From Casuarius casuarius (taxonomy: Eukaryota > Chordata > Aves > Casuariiformes > Casuariidae): DNA of 64,000 nt. The DNA is taken from contig PTFA01000031.1 of the NCBI GenBank assembly GCA_003342895.1, positions 2,862,603 to 2,926,602 on the forward strand, in the 5' to 3' direction. A program made the translations under genes and the position numbers. Shown in pieces: positions 52,601 through 64,000 of the stretch (positions are counted from its first letter, which is position 1; every line of letters starts with the position of its first letter). The notes under the pieces are model-generated. The model worked only from the letters and a program-made list of their open reading frames with translations, had not been told where the DNA came from and ran no database searches.

Positions 52601-55600
52601 GATTATCTTACCATACAACTCATTCCCACAAAACCTGTCCTAAAGCAAACTGACAGAAGACTTACCTTTACTGCTACTACATTCTGTGAGATGGATGTTG
52701 CATTTCTTCATTACACGTTATGGCAGGGGGTTATTTAAGGGCAAATCTGTGGAAGGGTTCACAGAACTTTGCAGTATGTATTACATACATAATATTTTGA
52801 TAATGAATTCCTTAACAGATAACATCTTGCTCCTTTATTAGGAGAATGAAGGCAGAACCCTATATGCATATGGACCTCTGACTTCCGTTCTTAAAGGCAT
52901 CTACTAAATACAGGTTGAAACATTCATTAAAGTCACAGTCTAAGATAGTACAGATACTTCTATGAGCCCCCAAACCAACACAGCTACCGTCTTCCTCCAT
53001 GAGAAACCTACCCTCCAAAAGTCTAGAAATAATATCAATCATAGGCCAGAACACTGTAGTCTGAATTGCCAACAGAAGCTAGAAGTAATCACCATCCTCC
53101 TGTCTTTAACATTGCACTGTATACGTTGAATGGTATGGGTCAGTCTCCGCCTTCAAGAAACAGACTTTACCTGAGCCCTGACCGCATCACATGCTGAGCC
53201 TCTGAAGACAAAAACTGTACCAAGGAAGGTAAAGGAATGAATCATATGCATATTTTTAAGAGCAGCAGCACCCTGTTTAAAATATAGCACTCAAGGAAAG
53301 CAAGACTGCTACAACTCATTCTGTAAAGAATAAAACATTCCACGATCTAGTTGAAAAAATCTTCTTCTGGTATATGCCATTTAGCATAAACTTCAGCTAC
53401 AATATTATGCTAATTTCTTCTCAGAAAACTTTTTTTTTTAAGCTGAAAAAACAATGTTGTACTTCAGAAACAACTTCCTTTTCCCTTTGCCACTCATTCC
53501 TCTCACCATTTCCCAAAAAACCCCAAGAGTGAGTGCTTAGAGTTTTCCTAAGGTTTTTATTGTATTCTACTTGAACTGTCACTTCTCAATCCGATAGGCA
53601 GATGTTCTTTGTAAGAGCAATTGACTTTGCTGAAAGGAGCGTGCCCTGCATGAATCCAAGTGTAGCCGAGATCTCAAATGAGCTGGAAGCTTCTGCTCAA
53701 AAGTCCAAAATTGTCAGTCTCACCATCAGCTTCACATAGATGTCCATGGTAGCTGGTGCTAACTTAAATGTCACAAAAGCAAGGTAGAGATAAAAGAGTC
53801 ATTGACCAAAACGGTTATTTCAGATCAAAATGAGATTTAAAAAAAAAAACCCACACAAAAACAAACCACATTTCCAAGCACCAAGACCTCAGAGCATACT
53901 CTGACTGTATGTCCATATTGGGAGAGAATCGTGTGCAGACCTCACCAACATCCTGGTTTCCACGGTAAGGATGTTTGGTTTCATGTGCCAGAAGAAGTAG
54001 TACAGTTTGTTCAGACAGCTAGAGGACACAAGCATTAGGACTTACTCGACTTCAGACACGGATTTAGTAGACTGAAATTCAATATAGTGTGTTGATCTTA
54101 GGAGCTAACAATCCCTTTGAATGAACACAGAATACCAACTTTATGAAACATCACAAGGTCATAGCAAGAACTAATGAACAGATTAGTCTGAAGCTTCTAT
54201 AGGGAGCTATATAGAAACTACAAGAACACTGGAATTGATAGCGGAAGGCGCGATGCAACTCCGCAATGTCAGATTTGATTAACCTCAAACTGTAAGACAA
54301 AAAGAAAGTTATTCTTTATCTATGTAGAGCAAAAAAATGTGGAACAACAACAGGTCACAATTATGGTTTAAAATGGGAATTTTGGTATTTGACTCCATAA
54401 AACAGATTCTACCTCTTCCTATCCCCACCCTAATTATAAGCTTGCTTTCTACAACCAGGCAGGGAAGGCTTATGCACATCGCGCTACATAAACACACGAA
54501 CTACTAGTAAAGCATTCCAAGTCAGTCAGAAACGACCTTGCTGTCATTTAAAAATACTGGCAAATACAATGCACATTTACATTCCCAGCCTTGACTATCA
54601 AGATTATAGTTATAATTCATTCCTCCTCCAGCAGGAAACATCTCCTGATATCTTTTGTTAAAGATAGGCTCTCTCACACAAGTTCTTCTTTAAAGTCAAA
54701 TTGATAGCTGTGCATTTAGACTTTAATTGTTTAGCATGTTTAGCATCCTTCTAAATTCACGAATAAATTTTCTGCTAGCTGTAGAAATCTATTATTTATT
54801 AGCACAAAGCAGACTCTGTAGAGAGCTGAAGGTTAAAGATGATCAGTACAAACAAGAAAAGAGGGAAAGAGTTAAAATCAGAACAACAAACAGTGTTAAT
54901 ATTTATGAGAAACACTCTGCCCAAAAGAAATTATTTCCTTTGATAAAATTAAAGGAACACAAAAAAGGCAACTCAATGGACATAACGAATCTGAGGATTT
55001 CAGAAAGCTTGAAGTGCACTTTCTCACAAGAGCTTAGAGTGCGGAGTTTTGCTTAGAAAGGAGTACTGTCACACAAGTACAAAATTGACTTAGACCGGAG
55101 ACAAAAAAAAACATTAAGATTCATATACAATCAGATGAGCAAGAAGTACCATACCTCGGTAAGGGAAACACTGGCAGCTAGCGCACTGTGTCCTAAAATA
55201 GACTGAAGCAGCTAGGAAATGCAATGAGGAAATTCACAGATGAAAATCTACTTTTTGGAGAAGGCATAATAGTGACAGACCACAGAACGACCACACACAC
55301 ACAGTCTAGGGCAATTAAAGACCTGGGCAAAATTTTTTCCAGGCAAAATCTGTAACAAATAAGTGAAACATATGTTTGGAAAAAAAAACCCCACAACATC
55401 ATGAAGTGAAAGTTTATATTTTCCTTTGCCAGGAATGCAGAGACAAGATGAGCTAATACCGAGTAACAAGATGATGCCATCTTATAAAATAATGCTCCAA
55501 GAAAGCTGTGGGAAGAACTGTCATAAAGAAAAAAACACCACATTTTGGCAGATCAGAAATGAAATTTTAGTCTCCAGTTCCTATTAAGATTTTGATTTAC

Positions 55601-56759
55601 TGGAGAGGACAGACACATCCAGCACTGGAGATAACTGAAGAACTCACTTTATCAAAATAAATATCAGATTGAACCCTTCCTATTCCTACTTAGAACTACT
55701 AAAGTTATGATAGAGGAACCTTGGTCATTTCTCCCTTTTCTTAGGGATTGGGGAACATCCGCAAAATACTGCCAGTGCAAGTGGGCAAAGGTATTTTTTC
55801 CCCTCTGAAAAATAAGTGTCAATCCCTCCTGCCCTTCTCCCCCACATCAGTATTTTTTCCAGGACTGGAAATGTCTCATTCTGAGGAGGACTATTTTTAG
55901 TTTTTCTAAATGAAAAACTCAGAAAATACTATAAATCTTTTGAGAACATCTGTTTTTAATCACATTTTATACTCTGTCAAAAAAGAAAAAAAGCATTTAA
56001 GCATTCAAACATATCTCCTAACATAGTTCCCCAACATTTGGTGAAATGGCAGGAAGTGACCTATAAAGCTTAAAGGAATTTCAACTTAAAGGAGTCATAA
56101 GCATTGCTGTAAGGATTATATAAGTTTTCAGAACCAATTAGCATGAATCAAGATGTTTCCAGATCTGTACCCCAACAAACAACTGGGCATCAGCTGGGCT
56201 CCTTCCAGGCTTGTTCTACATCCCCAGCCCAAGATTTATCTGCTAAAGTCCAGAAGCTTTGGGAAGAGTTCAGGGCTGAAACTGGGACTTAATAGTAAAT
56301 GTGGGACTCAGAAGACAGGCTCCAGCTCCCTTGCCCATCCCTTTCTTCATGCGAGGGCTCTACACTGAATACCAAACAGCAAGAGCTCATCTGACACAAG
56401 AAAGCAAGTGGACATTTGCCCTTGTTTTGCCCTTTAACAAAGCTGAAAAGCAGATCTGCTTAACAGGGAAGGAACATTTTATCTAGCCAATGTTTAAACT
56501 GAACAGCATGCATTCGGATATAACCTTATTTTATTTTCTTTAAATCTAAAGAATCTATTAGTTTAATAATGCATATGAATATGATATTAGTCTAACTCAG
56601 AAATGATGTTACTATGTAATTATTTACTAAACACTGTTAACAAAAAAGAGTAAAATACCCAGGAGATTTCTATCAAACAAATCTACTCCTAACCTACTTC
56701 AGGGTGTGAAAGTAAGTTGGAATCACCAGTTGTTTCTAGCCACATATTTGTAATTATGA

Positions 56760-56780
56760 CAGGCATTTTTAAAATGCCTG
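56760..56780. repeat. Near-perfect 21-bp palindrome
   Basis: CAGGCATTTT (56760-56769) and AAAATGCCTG (56771-56780) are exact inverted copies around a single T. Confidence 0.85.
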
Positions 56781-57136
56781 CCAGTGCCTCCAACAGGGAA
56801 GGGGGAGGTAAAAGGTGTTTCAATTTGTGTGTTCACATGCACACACATGATTTATGTTGTTACATTCAGTCAGATTTCTTGAGACATACTAAGAAAGTAA
56901 AATAGCACATTAAAACAATATAAGGGAGCCAAGCTGCAGAATATACTTCAATAGTAGAGGGTGAGAACCACCAAAAACCTCATGGAAGTCTTTCTTGAGT
57001 AGGACACAAACAGGGAGGATGCCTAGATAGGTTTCCCTTCTTTCTACTGGAAAGAGGATGAAGGGTGGAAGGTTAAAAAAAACTAAAATAAAAGCAGACT
57101 TCTGCTCAGAAGTTTGTAAGGATAACAAATGCAAAA

Positions 57137-57156
57137 ATATATATTTTATATATATA
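57137..57156 (+). repeat. (TA)n-rich tract
   Basis: TATATAT, TTTA and TATATATA words followed by an A-rich AATAAAAAATAAAT stretch. Confidence 0.75.
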
Positions 57157-60100
57157 AAAAAATAAAAAATAAATACTCAATGTAATCAAAGATCAAAAGA
57201 CACTAGGAAGACTTGCAGCAACCCACTAGACCAAATTTTAGTCTTCCCAGTGGACTGTCAGGGAAAAGCAGATATGGCAAGGGAACAGGGCAGAGGGGAA
57301 GTAATGATGCTAAAGTAAATAGTACAGTCCTTTGGAGACTGTTTGTTTGAAGGTCTGTCTCAGGCAGAATTGTTTTAGACAAAACATTAGAACATGCTTG
57401 CCTTAAAAGCTTTCTAAAAACTTTATTGCACTACAGAGGGCTTGAAAGAAAAGAAACACTGAGTGTTACTTTAAGTTCTTTACTTCTGACAGCCCACGAG
57501 CTACACAAGTTCAGCTCCAAGGATATTATACTTGGCACAAGATAGAAAAATTGCTTTTTTACAAACCTATGTTAAGATTCCAGACAGCAGTGTCAAGAAG
57601 AGCAGGGTATATTTTTACTACTCTTAAGAGCTTTTATCAGAAGGACAAGCCCCTGCCACAGTTACCTTCCCCAATAGCATCCTACAGAAGCACCTGGCTC
57701 TGGCTCAGCATCACAACCACACCTTGCCCTTGCACTGCCAAAGCACCCATCTCATTTCATAAATGGCTTGCATTTTCTTCATAGCTTTCCAAAGCCACTA
57801 GCCACAGCTTAATCCAGAATGAATCTCACAAAAGCTTCTTAGGAGAAGAGCTTGTACAAAGGACTATAAGATACCATAAGGTAAACAGGACATTTAAAAA
57901 GATTTAAAAATTAGAGTTACACAACTTGTAATTTTTACTTGTTTGTCATAACAACAGCAAGGCATCTAGTCGCCTTACAAGAGTAACTATTGACCAAGTA
58001 TTTGCCTTTGAAATTTAATGGGGATGAATTTTATGACATGCCTAAACTAAGGAACCACTTCAGAAGAAATTTTATTTGTAATATAAACAGTTAAAGTATT
58101 TTCACTAATGAATATTTCTCTCATGCTCTAGACTCCAGATTTAGGAATTTAAATAGCCATATTTTAGAGTAAAATTAAACTCTTATCACCACACTAAGTT
58201 TAACGACGACAGCCGGACCATCCCCTTCCCTCCCTCCCCCAAACACTGTATAGCAGTATTTCAAGATTATATTCCATTAGTGAAGTTAAATTAACTTGCA
58301 TTTATCTCATTCTAACTTTGCAAGAGGGAGATGGTGAAGTGAAAGGAGCAAGTTCAGCATGCAACATTCGCCAAAAAAAAAAGAAGCACACAAAGCTCCA
58401 GGGATTTTATCGTGTAGCCAGAACAAAGTGACAATTCCTGAAGTAACTCGGCCACATTTAATCCTGGCAATTCTGTTCAGCAAAATAAAACTGATTTTAC
58501 TTCTCTCCCTTGAAGTTGGGTAAGAAGATACACTGTCTTCAGTGAAGTAATTTTAAAGACCACAACAAGTTTTTTTCAAATCAGTCATCTTCACATCCCA
58601 TGAGAGATGGCCATTACTTCGGGAGGAAAAAGAAAGCAACTTTTTAAGAGTTATTTTCCCCTAACTTGTCTTTTAAGTTAAGGGGAAAAGGGGAGTATCA
58701 GCTATTTACTAGCAAGGATAATATGATTCTTTGACACCACAGCCACAACAGTGAATTACTTATTTAAAGCTAGTCATTTGTGCTTTTTATTCCCCAGATC
58801 TGGGTGTTGAAACTATCCAGTCTCATTCTAATTTCTTCCAAGTTCACATATTGAGTCAGAGGATTATTCTTTTTTTCCCAATCTGTTGGCCCATAAGGGA
58901 AAGCAGAGAATATCTGAAGTGCCTCCCTCTTCTGATGTCATTTTGCAGCTGTGAAACTACTATCAGTTCAAGAGGGATATATTTCCATTGTAGCAGTTTG
59001 ATCTCTTGTCCCTAAAGCCCCATTATGCTAAAATTCTAAATAAAAAAAGTTTTCCCTATTTATACAGTATTCTGCATCCACTGCAAAATTAAAAAGAGAA
59101 AATTCATGGCACCTTTTTTGCTATTTAGATGGATCCAAAATATATTTAGGAACATGGAATCAAAAGCCTTGCTCTCTGCTATTGCAAAACAAACAAAAAA
59201 CCGCACAACTTCTACTGCACAATTCATCTTATTCCAACTCACCATTTAATACTCTAATCGGAAAGCTGGTACAGAAATTCACATCTCTAACTGTTAGGAA
59301 GCTTATCTGATTTTAAGACCATATTTATTCACAACCAATGAATTAGTTCTCACCTCTCCCTGAGGTCCAGTCACCAGTTCAATTACAGCATGCAGCATAA
59401 CTTTTGCTAGAACATTTCTTTCATGTCTCATCCCAAAGACTTTCTGCTCTTCTGAATCGAGGATAAGTTTACCAGGCCAGAGCAGGGTACAATATGCTCT
59501 GTAGCCCCTCTGCTCCCCCCACAGCAAGCCAGCTCAATACAGCAGTTGGTAATTGGAGATGAAATCACATCTACACAGCTGCAGCTCCTCTGCTGCCCTG
59601 CCCATTTGGGTGAGACTCTGCATGTCCTACCTGGTTATCATCTCAGTAGGGCTGCTTGAATTCAATACTGCACCATGATGAATGACTCTCTTTTAAGAGT
59701 TGAGTTAGAGGGGTTTTATTTTTGGGGTGTGTGTGAGGGTTGTTTTCTGTTAATTGGAGGAAAAAGATGGAAAGGAAATTTGCGTAAACTTAAAGACACA
59801 GCTGGCATTAGAAAGAAGGATTAACAGAGAAAAGTGTTACCTGGATTAAGGAGAAAAATTAAGTCCTAGTACTAAGTAAAATATTCGACATGATTCTAGA
59901 GAAAACAGTTCGCTTTGCCTGCTTCCAGTGTTGCTTTATTCTTCTCCAGAAACATAATTCACTGATCCCAACTTTATAACCAATTTAGTTACAATAACTT
60001 TGGTAGTGAGTGCAGATCTGGCAAAGTCAAGGAAGTTGATCTGGAATTTGATACAGGACACTATGAACCGTGTTAGATCTTGGTCCTAAATCTTTTTTTT

Positions 60101-61819
60101 CTTTAGACATTCTCTCCCAGATGGGAGCTGCACAGAGGGCAGCAATTGTCTTCAGTTGTAACTGTTTCACTGCTTTTTTCTTTTACTACTGTTAAAAGAA
60201 AAGGTAATGTCAGTAATCTAAAACATTTGGTTCCTATTGCACTTTTCCCAGCATGTCACCTTGTGCTCTTTCTACTTGCAGGAGCACGTAGGCAAAGAGA
60301 CTTGAAGTACAAAAGCATTTATTTACTGAAATGGATCACATGTCTTGTCCTTCTGGTGTTTCACAGGAGCTGCTGCTATTTCCTCCTCCACCATCTTCTG
60401 CATCTTGGGAGGAAGACAAGCAAGAGAACTTGAGTCTGCAGCCTAGTAGGTAGGCTACACAGCCCAAAAAGCAAAGCTTTATGTCTTCATCCCTCAGTTA
60501 TTTTCTTCCCCCAGCTGTTTTGAACAAGACTTTTCGAACAGTGCACAGAGAAGAGAAGATGAAAATTGTGGGCTTAAATAATCTCATGTGGGTGAGGACA
60601 CCAGATCTCACATGCCAAGTTTTGCAAGCAGGGTTTTGACAGCTTGAAACGTGAGCCCCACATCCACAGCACACATTTTTAGAAAAATCACCAATTTAAA
60701 AGGCTTATATAACATACATTCCCAGTTGTGTAGTGTTCCAGGGCAATAAGTATAGAAAACATAAAATTTTTTTTTCCCCTCAAGTTAGACATGTAGATAA
60801 ACCAACCTCTTCACTTACTCTCAGCTATACAAGTATGTGCGTGAATCTAAGAGAAAGAAGGAGGATCTCTGTTCTGCATCTTGCTCTCACTCTCAGTACT
60901 CTCTACAAAATTCCAGTTCTGCTCTTTCCTTTCCCATCCTCCAGCTGACAGCCACTGATTAGGCAACATTAATATTTAATGCTACCAAGAAGCTTTCAAA
61001 TTCACCATTTAGCAAAACACACATGGACTAGCAAAAATTCACACTCCTTACATGTTGTATCAAGCTGCTAGCAAACTCAAGTAGCTAATGAGCCTACAAC
61101 AGCTTCAAGTTTGGACAGTTACCTCCACAGCCACCGGGCAAGATGACTTTTTCCCCCTCAGCAAAGCAGAGACTCCAGAGATGTGAATTTATTGGACGTT
61201 ATTTCGTCTCTGCTTCTCACCTGCATGGGGCAGGGCAGAGCAGGCAGCAGGCTCCCTGCCCAGACAGCCTTAGCCCACCACTGCCACCTAAGCAACCTCT
61301 CTCAGCAGTGGAGAGAGAGAGAAGAAAAACCAGACAACACAAGTTTTCTGCATTTAATATATAGTCAAGAAATTTAGGACTGAAATATTAGGAGTCTCAA
61401 ATTAGACAACAAAGCAGCATTCTGGAGATTAATATCCACATGCTGCCTATAAACTAATAGGGAGGGAGAGGCAACATAGGCATACAACCGCTCCTCAAAA
61501 CAGAAATTCCAACTAAGTCTGTTGCTCTGAACCACCTTACCAAGGTATCTCTCTTCAATGACCAGGGGGAACCTAAAAGCTTGGCCTAACGGGGACTGAT
61601 CCAAATCACATCTCAGAGCAGGATATAACAGAGGCATCAATACCCTTTTTATCTTCAAGTAGAGTTAATGACATTCCTCCAAAAACACTGACCAACCATA
61701 CCACACTTGCACTTCCATTTACTTGCAGGCTGAGAGGATCTGGAGCTCCTCCTAAGGGGTCAGGGAAGCACACACAGAAGCATGCACCCCCAGCCCCATA
61801 CCAGGCAAAAATTAGCAAC

Positions 61820-61980
61820 CTTCAGCCACCCCAACCTTGAGCTCCTAATACCCAGATTCCTCTTGCTCTCCATTCCTCCAGCCACAGCACAGGCTGCCAC
61901 CCTTCCATTTCTCCCTTTCGCTACACAAAGACCTACTCCTTCCTTTCCTCAGCCTCCCCTCCATTTTTACCACCCTGCTT
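61820..61980 (+). repeat. Polypyrimidine-rich block
   Basis: About 160 bases dominated by C and T on plus (CCTTCCATTTCTCCCTTTCG, CCTTCCTTTCCTCAGCCTCC), within a broader GC-rich stretch at 61100-62100. It can keep frames open by chance and may form triplex DNA. No gene is recognised. Confidence 0.4.
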
Positions 61981-62899
61981 AATAATAAATCCCCTCCAGG
62001 TGTGCTCATTGGCAATGCTGGTGCCTGCAGGAGCAGTGATGAGAGCCAGCTGAGCACTCTGGCTCTATTAACTCCTTCTCTGCCACAGCAGGGGCTCAGC
62101 CCTCCCTTCCTTGCATGTTGTTACTCTAAAATAGTCTAAAAGACAGAAGTGCATAAATCGTTCAGAGGACTACCTGAAATGGGAGGCACGTGCACATCCA
62201 GAAGTTAGGAATCTATATGCATGGCCATAAAGCAGAGAGGAAAAACCTGCTTCCTGTTTCCGGCTCCACACCTCAGGAGTGGCTAACAAGCAGCACCCAG
62301 GTTCGCAGAGATTACACTCTTGTCAGCTCTGGAAAGTTTCAGCCATAGCAATGCGCAGAAACTAAGCAAGAAATGTAATCTCATTTACTGGTTTTGCAAG
62401 TCTTTTCCCAAACTAATTCTATGTTTAAGCTATTCACTTCTTTTTTCTGTATCTTCTACTAAGCAAGGAACAAAAAACACCTGCTCCATTTCCATAGTTT
62501 CTGTTCCTGTTGAAATACATGACTTAAGAGTGTTATCTTACCGAACGCAGTTAAAGTAGGAGAAAGAGGTCTTCTCTCCTGTCAGCTGTGAATTAACTCT
62601 GAATCCCTAGAATAGGCCAGCACCAGTTTTCATTTTTAATGCTAACACACTGTACTGCAGATATTTCATTTTGTTTCCTGCTCCTACTGAATATTGTTGT
62701 CCTCCCAGGACGGCTGACAGAGAGGAGAGCCGAGCGTTTCTCTTGCCGCACAGCTGAATGCAGCCAATATTTCAACTAGTTTCCTGTTCTCAACAGGACC
62801 AGCTGACACTGCCAGTATTTTCCACGCTAGGCAAGATCCAGTCAACACTATTAGCCTCTTGAGGTCCATTAATATTATTATATATAATTCCTATAAAGT

Positions 62900-63250
62900 A
62901 TGTTTTCTTCAAAAAGTTATATGGAAGAGGGGGGCAAGAGAATCACTTTTTATTTTAGAAAAACTCTCAAAGGCGAACTCGAGAGCTTGTGTTGCATTTT
63001 TTTTGATGCCGAGTGACATGACGCTCTCTTCCCAGCACGTCTGCCATCGAGGCTACAAGTGCTACATCGAGAAGGTAACTAGCATGTTGCATACTGTGCA
63101 GATAATAGCATCAGCTGTATTTGTAATTAATTATGGAAATTCATGATGGTCAGGAATGATGGTCTGTATTTTGTCTCACACTGACACAAAGACCATATGG
63201 TATCATTGATGCCACTGAAAAACATGTCTCTCACTTGTTCACTCATTCAC
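62900..63250. promoter_or_regulatory. Candidate conserved element with exon-like 39-mer
   Basis: Several CpGs survive here (GGCGAACTCGAGAGC, GCCGAG, CACGTC, CATCGAGG), next to TAATTAATTA at 63124-63133 and a GCAGATAATAGCATCAGCTG stretch, which is typical of strongly conserved enhancers. Within it, 63036-63074 on plus is bounded by CTCTCTTCCCAG and GTAACT like a 39-base exon, reading HVCHRGYKCYIEK. This is antisense to CNTNAP2. I do not recognise the peptide. It may be an antisense RNA exon, or simply conserved regulatory DNA. Confidence 0.33.
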
Positions 63251-64000
63251 AAATTTGAAAGATATTTTTAAAATTAAAAAAAAAGGTAAGAGTATACTTA
63301 CATGTCTGAGAAAAGAAACAATACTTGTAGGCTGCCTATGTAAGTATATGGGTATTAGACAGCTTTTACAATCTGTAGTGAATTTTTTTGTTATTTAGGT
63401 ATCCAGCTAATCACGGACATGTCAACACCTGAAACACACAACACCATCCTTTAAAGCAACTGAGATAGAGAAGCACCTGAAACACAGATATACCAAAGTA
63501 TAACGCAACTTTGACCCAGAACACCAAGACTATGCATAAGTAATGTTCAGAACATGAGAAACCTCATTCATTACTTTGTAAAATCTAAATAAAAGTTATT
63601 TTTAAATGACCAAACTGATCTGTGTCTGAATTTTATGTGCTGTGTTTCTGTTTATAACAGATGCAATCAAAATCTAGAAAATATAAAGCCCTAAGGACTG
63701 GGTATGCAAAATCCAGACCTTAGCACAAAGTTTGAGGAGCACTTCCAGTTTAAGAGAAGACTTGGTTCGAAAATGCAGTTTGTGAAATGCACATATGATT
63801 AAAATGTGGAAATCCATTAATTTGGGATACACAATTTTCTCTGTGTGCACCTTTTGCCCAGGAGCAACCACTGAAGTGGAATTCATTTCTAAAATAGTGA
63901 CAGATCTAGGTCAGAAATGCATAGTTAACTAAGAGACATAGGAACTCACTTAACCACATATGAATTATAGGAAACTGTTAAAACTCTTCCTTGTATACTG

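Noticed and set aside
54727..55056. 109-codon Lys/Arg-rich plus frame
   Set aside because: The charged composition follows from A-rich sequence. No family match or splice context was seen.
61100..62100. CNTNAP2 exon 1 or promoter in the GC-rich stretch
   Set aside because: No signal-peptide-coding frame ending in a phase-1 donor was seen on minus, CpG is not high, and the known intron 1 is far longer.

Overview
This window reads as non-coding DNA from inside a very large vertebrate gene. The one protein-coding feature I can support is a 111-base exon on the minus strand at 2437-2547. It has good splice sites at both ends, and its peptide matches the start of the first discoidin (F5/8 type C) domain of CNTNAP2 (contactin-associated protein-like 2, CASPR2). 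By its place in the protein it should be coding exon 2. Bases 1-2436 are then the start of intron 2, and bases 2548-64000 are at least 61.4 kb of intron 1. A giant first intron is a known property of CNTNAP2 in other vertebrates.

The genome is an amniote, most likely a bird or other sauropsid. It is AT-rich with little CpG, and interspersed repeats are sparse. I saw no Alu, B1/B2 or L1 sequence. There is one clear CR1 LINE 3' fragment, several decayed MIR-like SINE pieces, one LTR-like element and a U2 snRNA-derived fragment. Nine homopolymer G or C runs of nine or more bases stand out. Two unresolved bases (32174 and 43218) point to a draft assembly. The species is inference.

Layout: 1-2436 is intron 2, with a GC-rich block at about 350-720. 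2437-2547 is the CNTNAP2 exon. 3400-4250, just upstream of the exon in gene orientation, holds a C14/(CA)n tract, a tRNA-like box A and a CpG-dense block. 4250-16000 is mostly featureless AT-rich intron with small palindromes. 16034-16453 is a probable solo LTR carrying a 33-bp tandem repeat. 17600-22400 holds a Z-DNA-type tract, a consensus CRE, the U2 fragment, paired C14 and G12 runs and hairpins. 22400-35900 is plain intron with a CR1 fragment, a MIR-like fragment and a perfect 24-bp palindrome. 35900-48700 holds most of the segments that look like conserved developmental enhancers, two GC-rich blocks and two MIR-like pieces. 48700-62900 is plain intron with a pyrimidine-rich block near 61.8 kb. 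62900-63250 is an enhancer-like segment with an exon-like 39-mer.

I found no operon, CRISPR array, intact mobile element or novel multi-gene system. The open frames of 60-152 codons look like chance frames in intron sequence. The enhancer candidates are inference from sequence texture and motifs and need alignment to other species.
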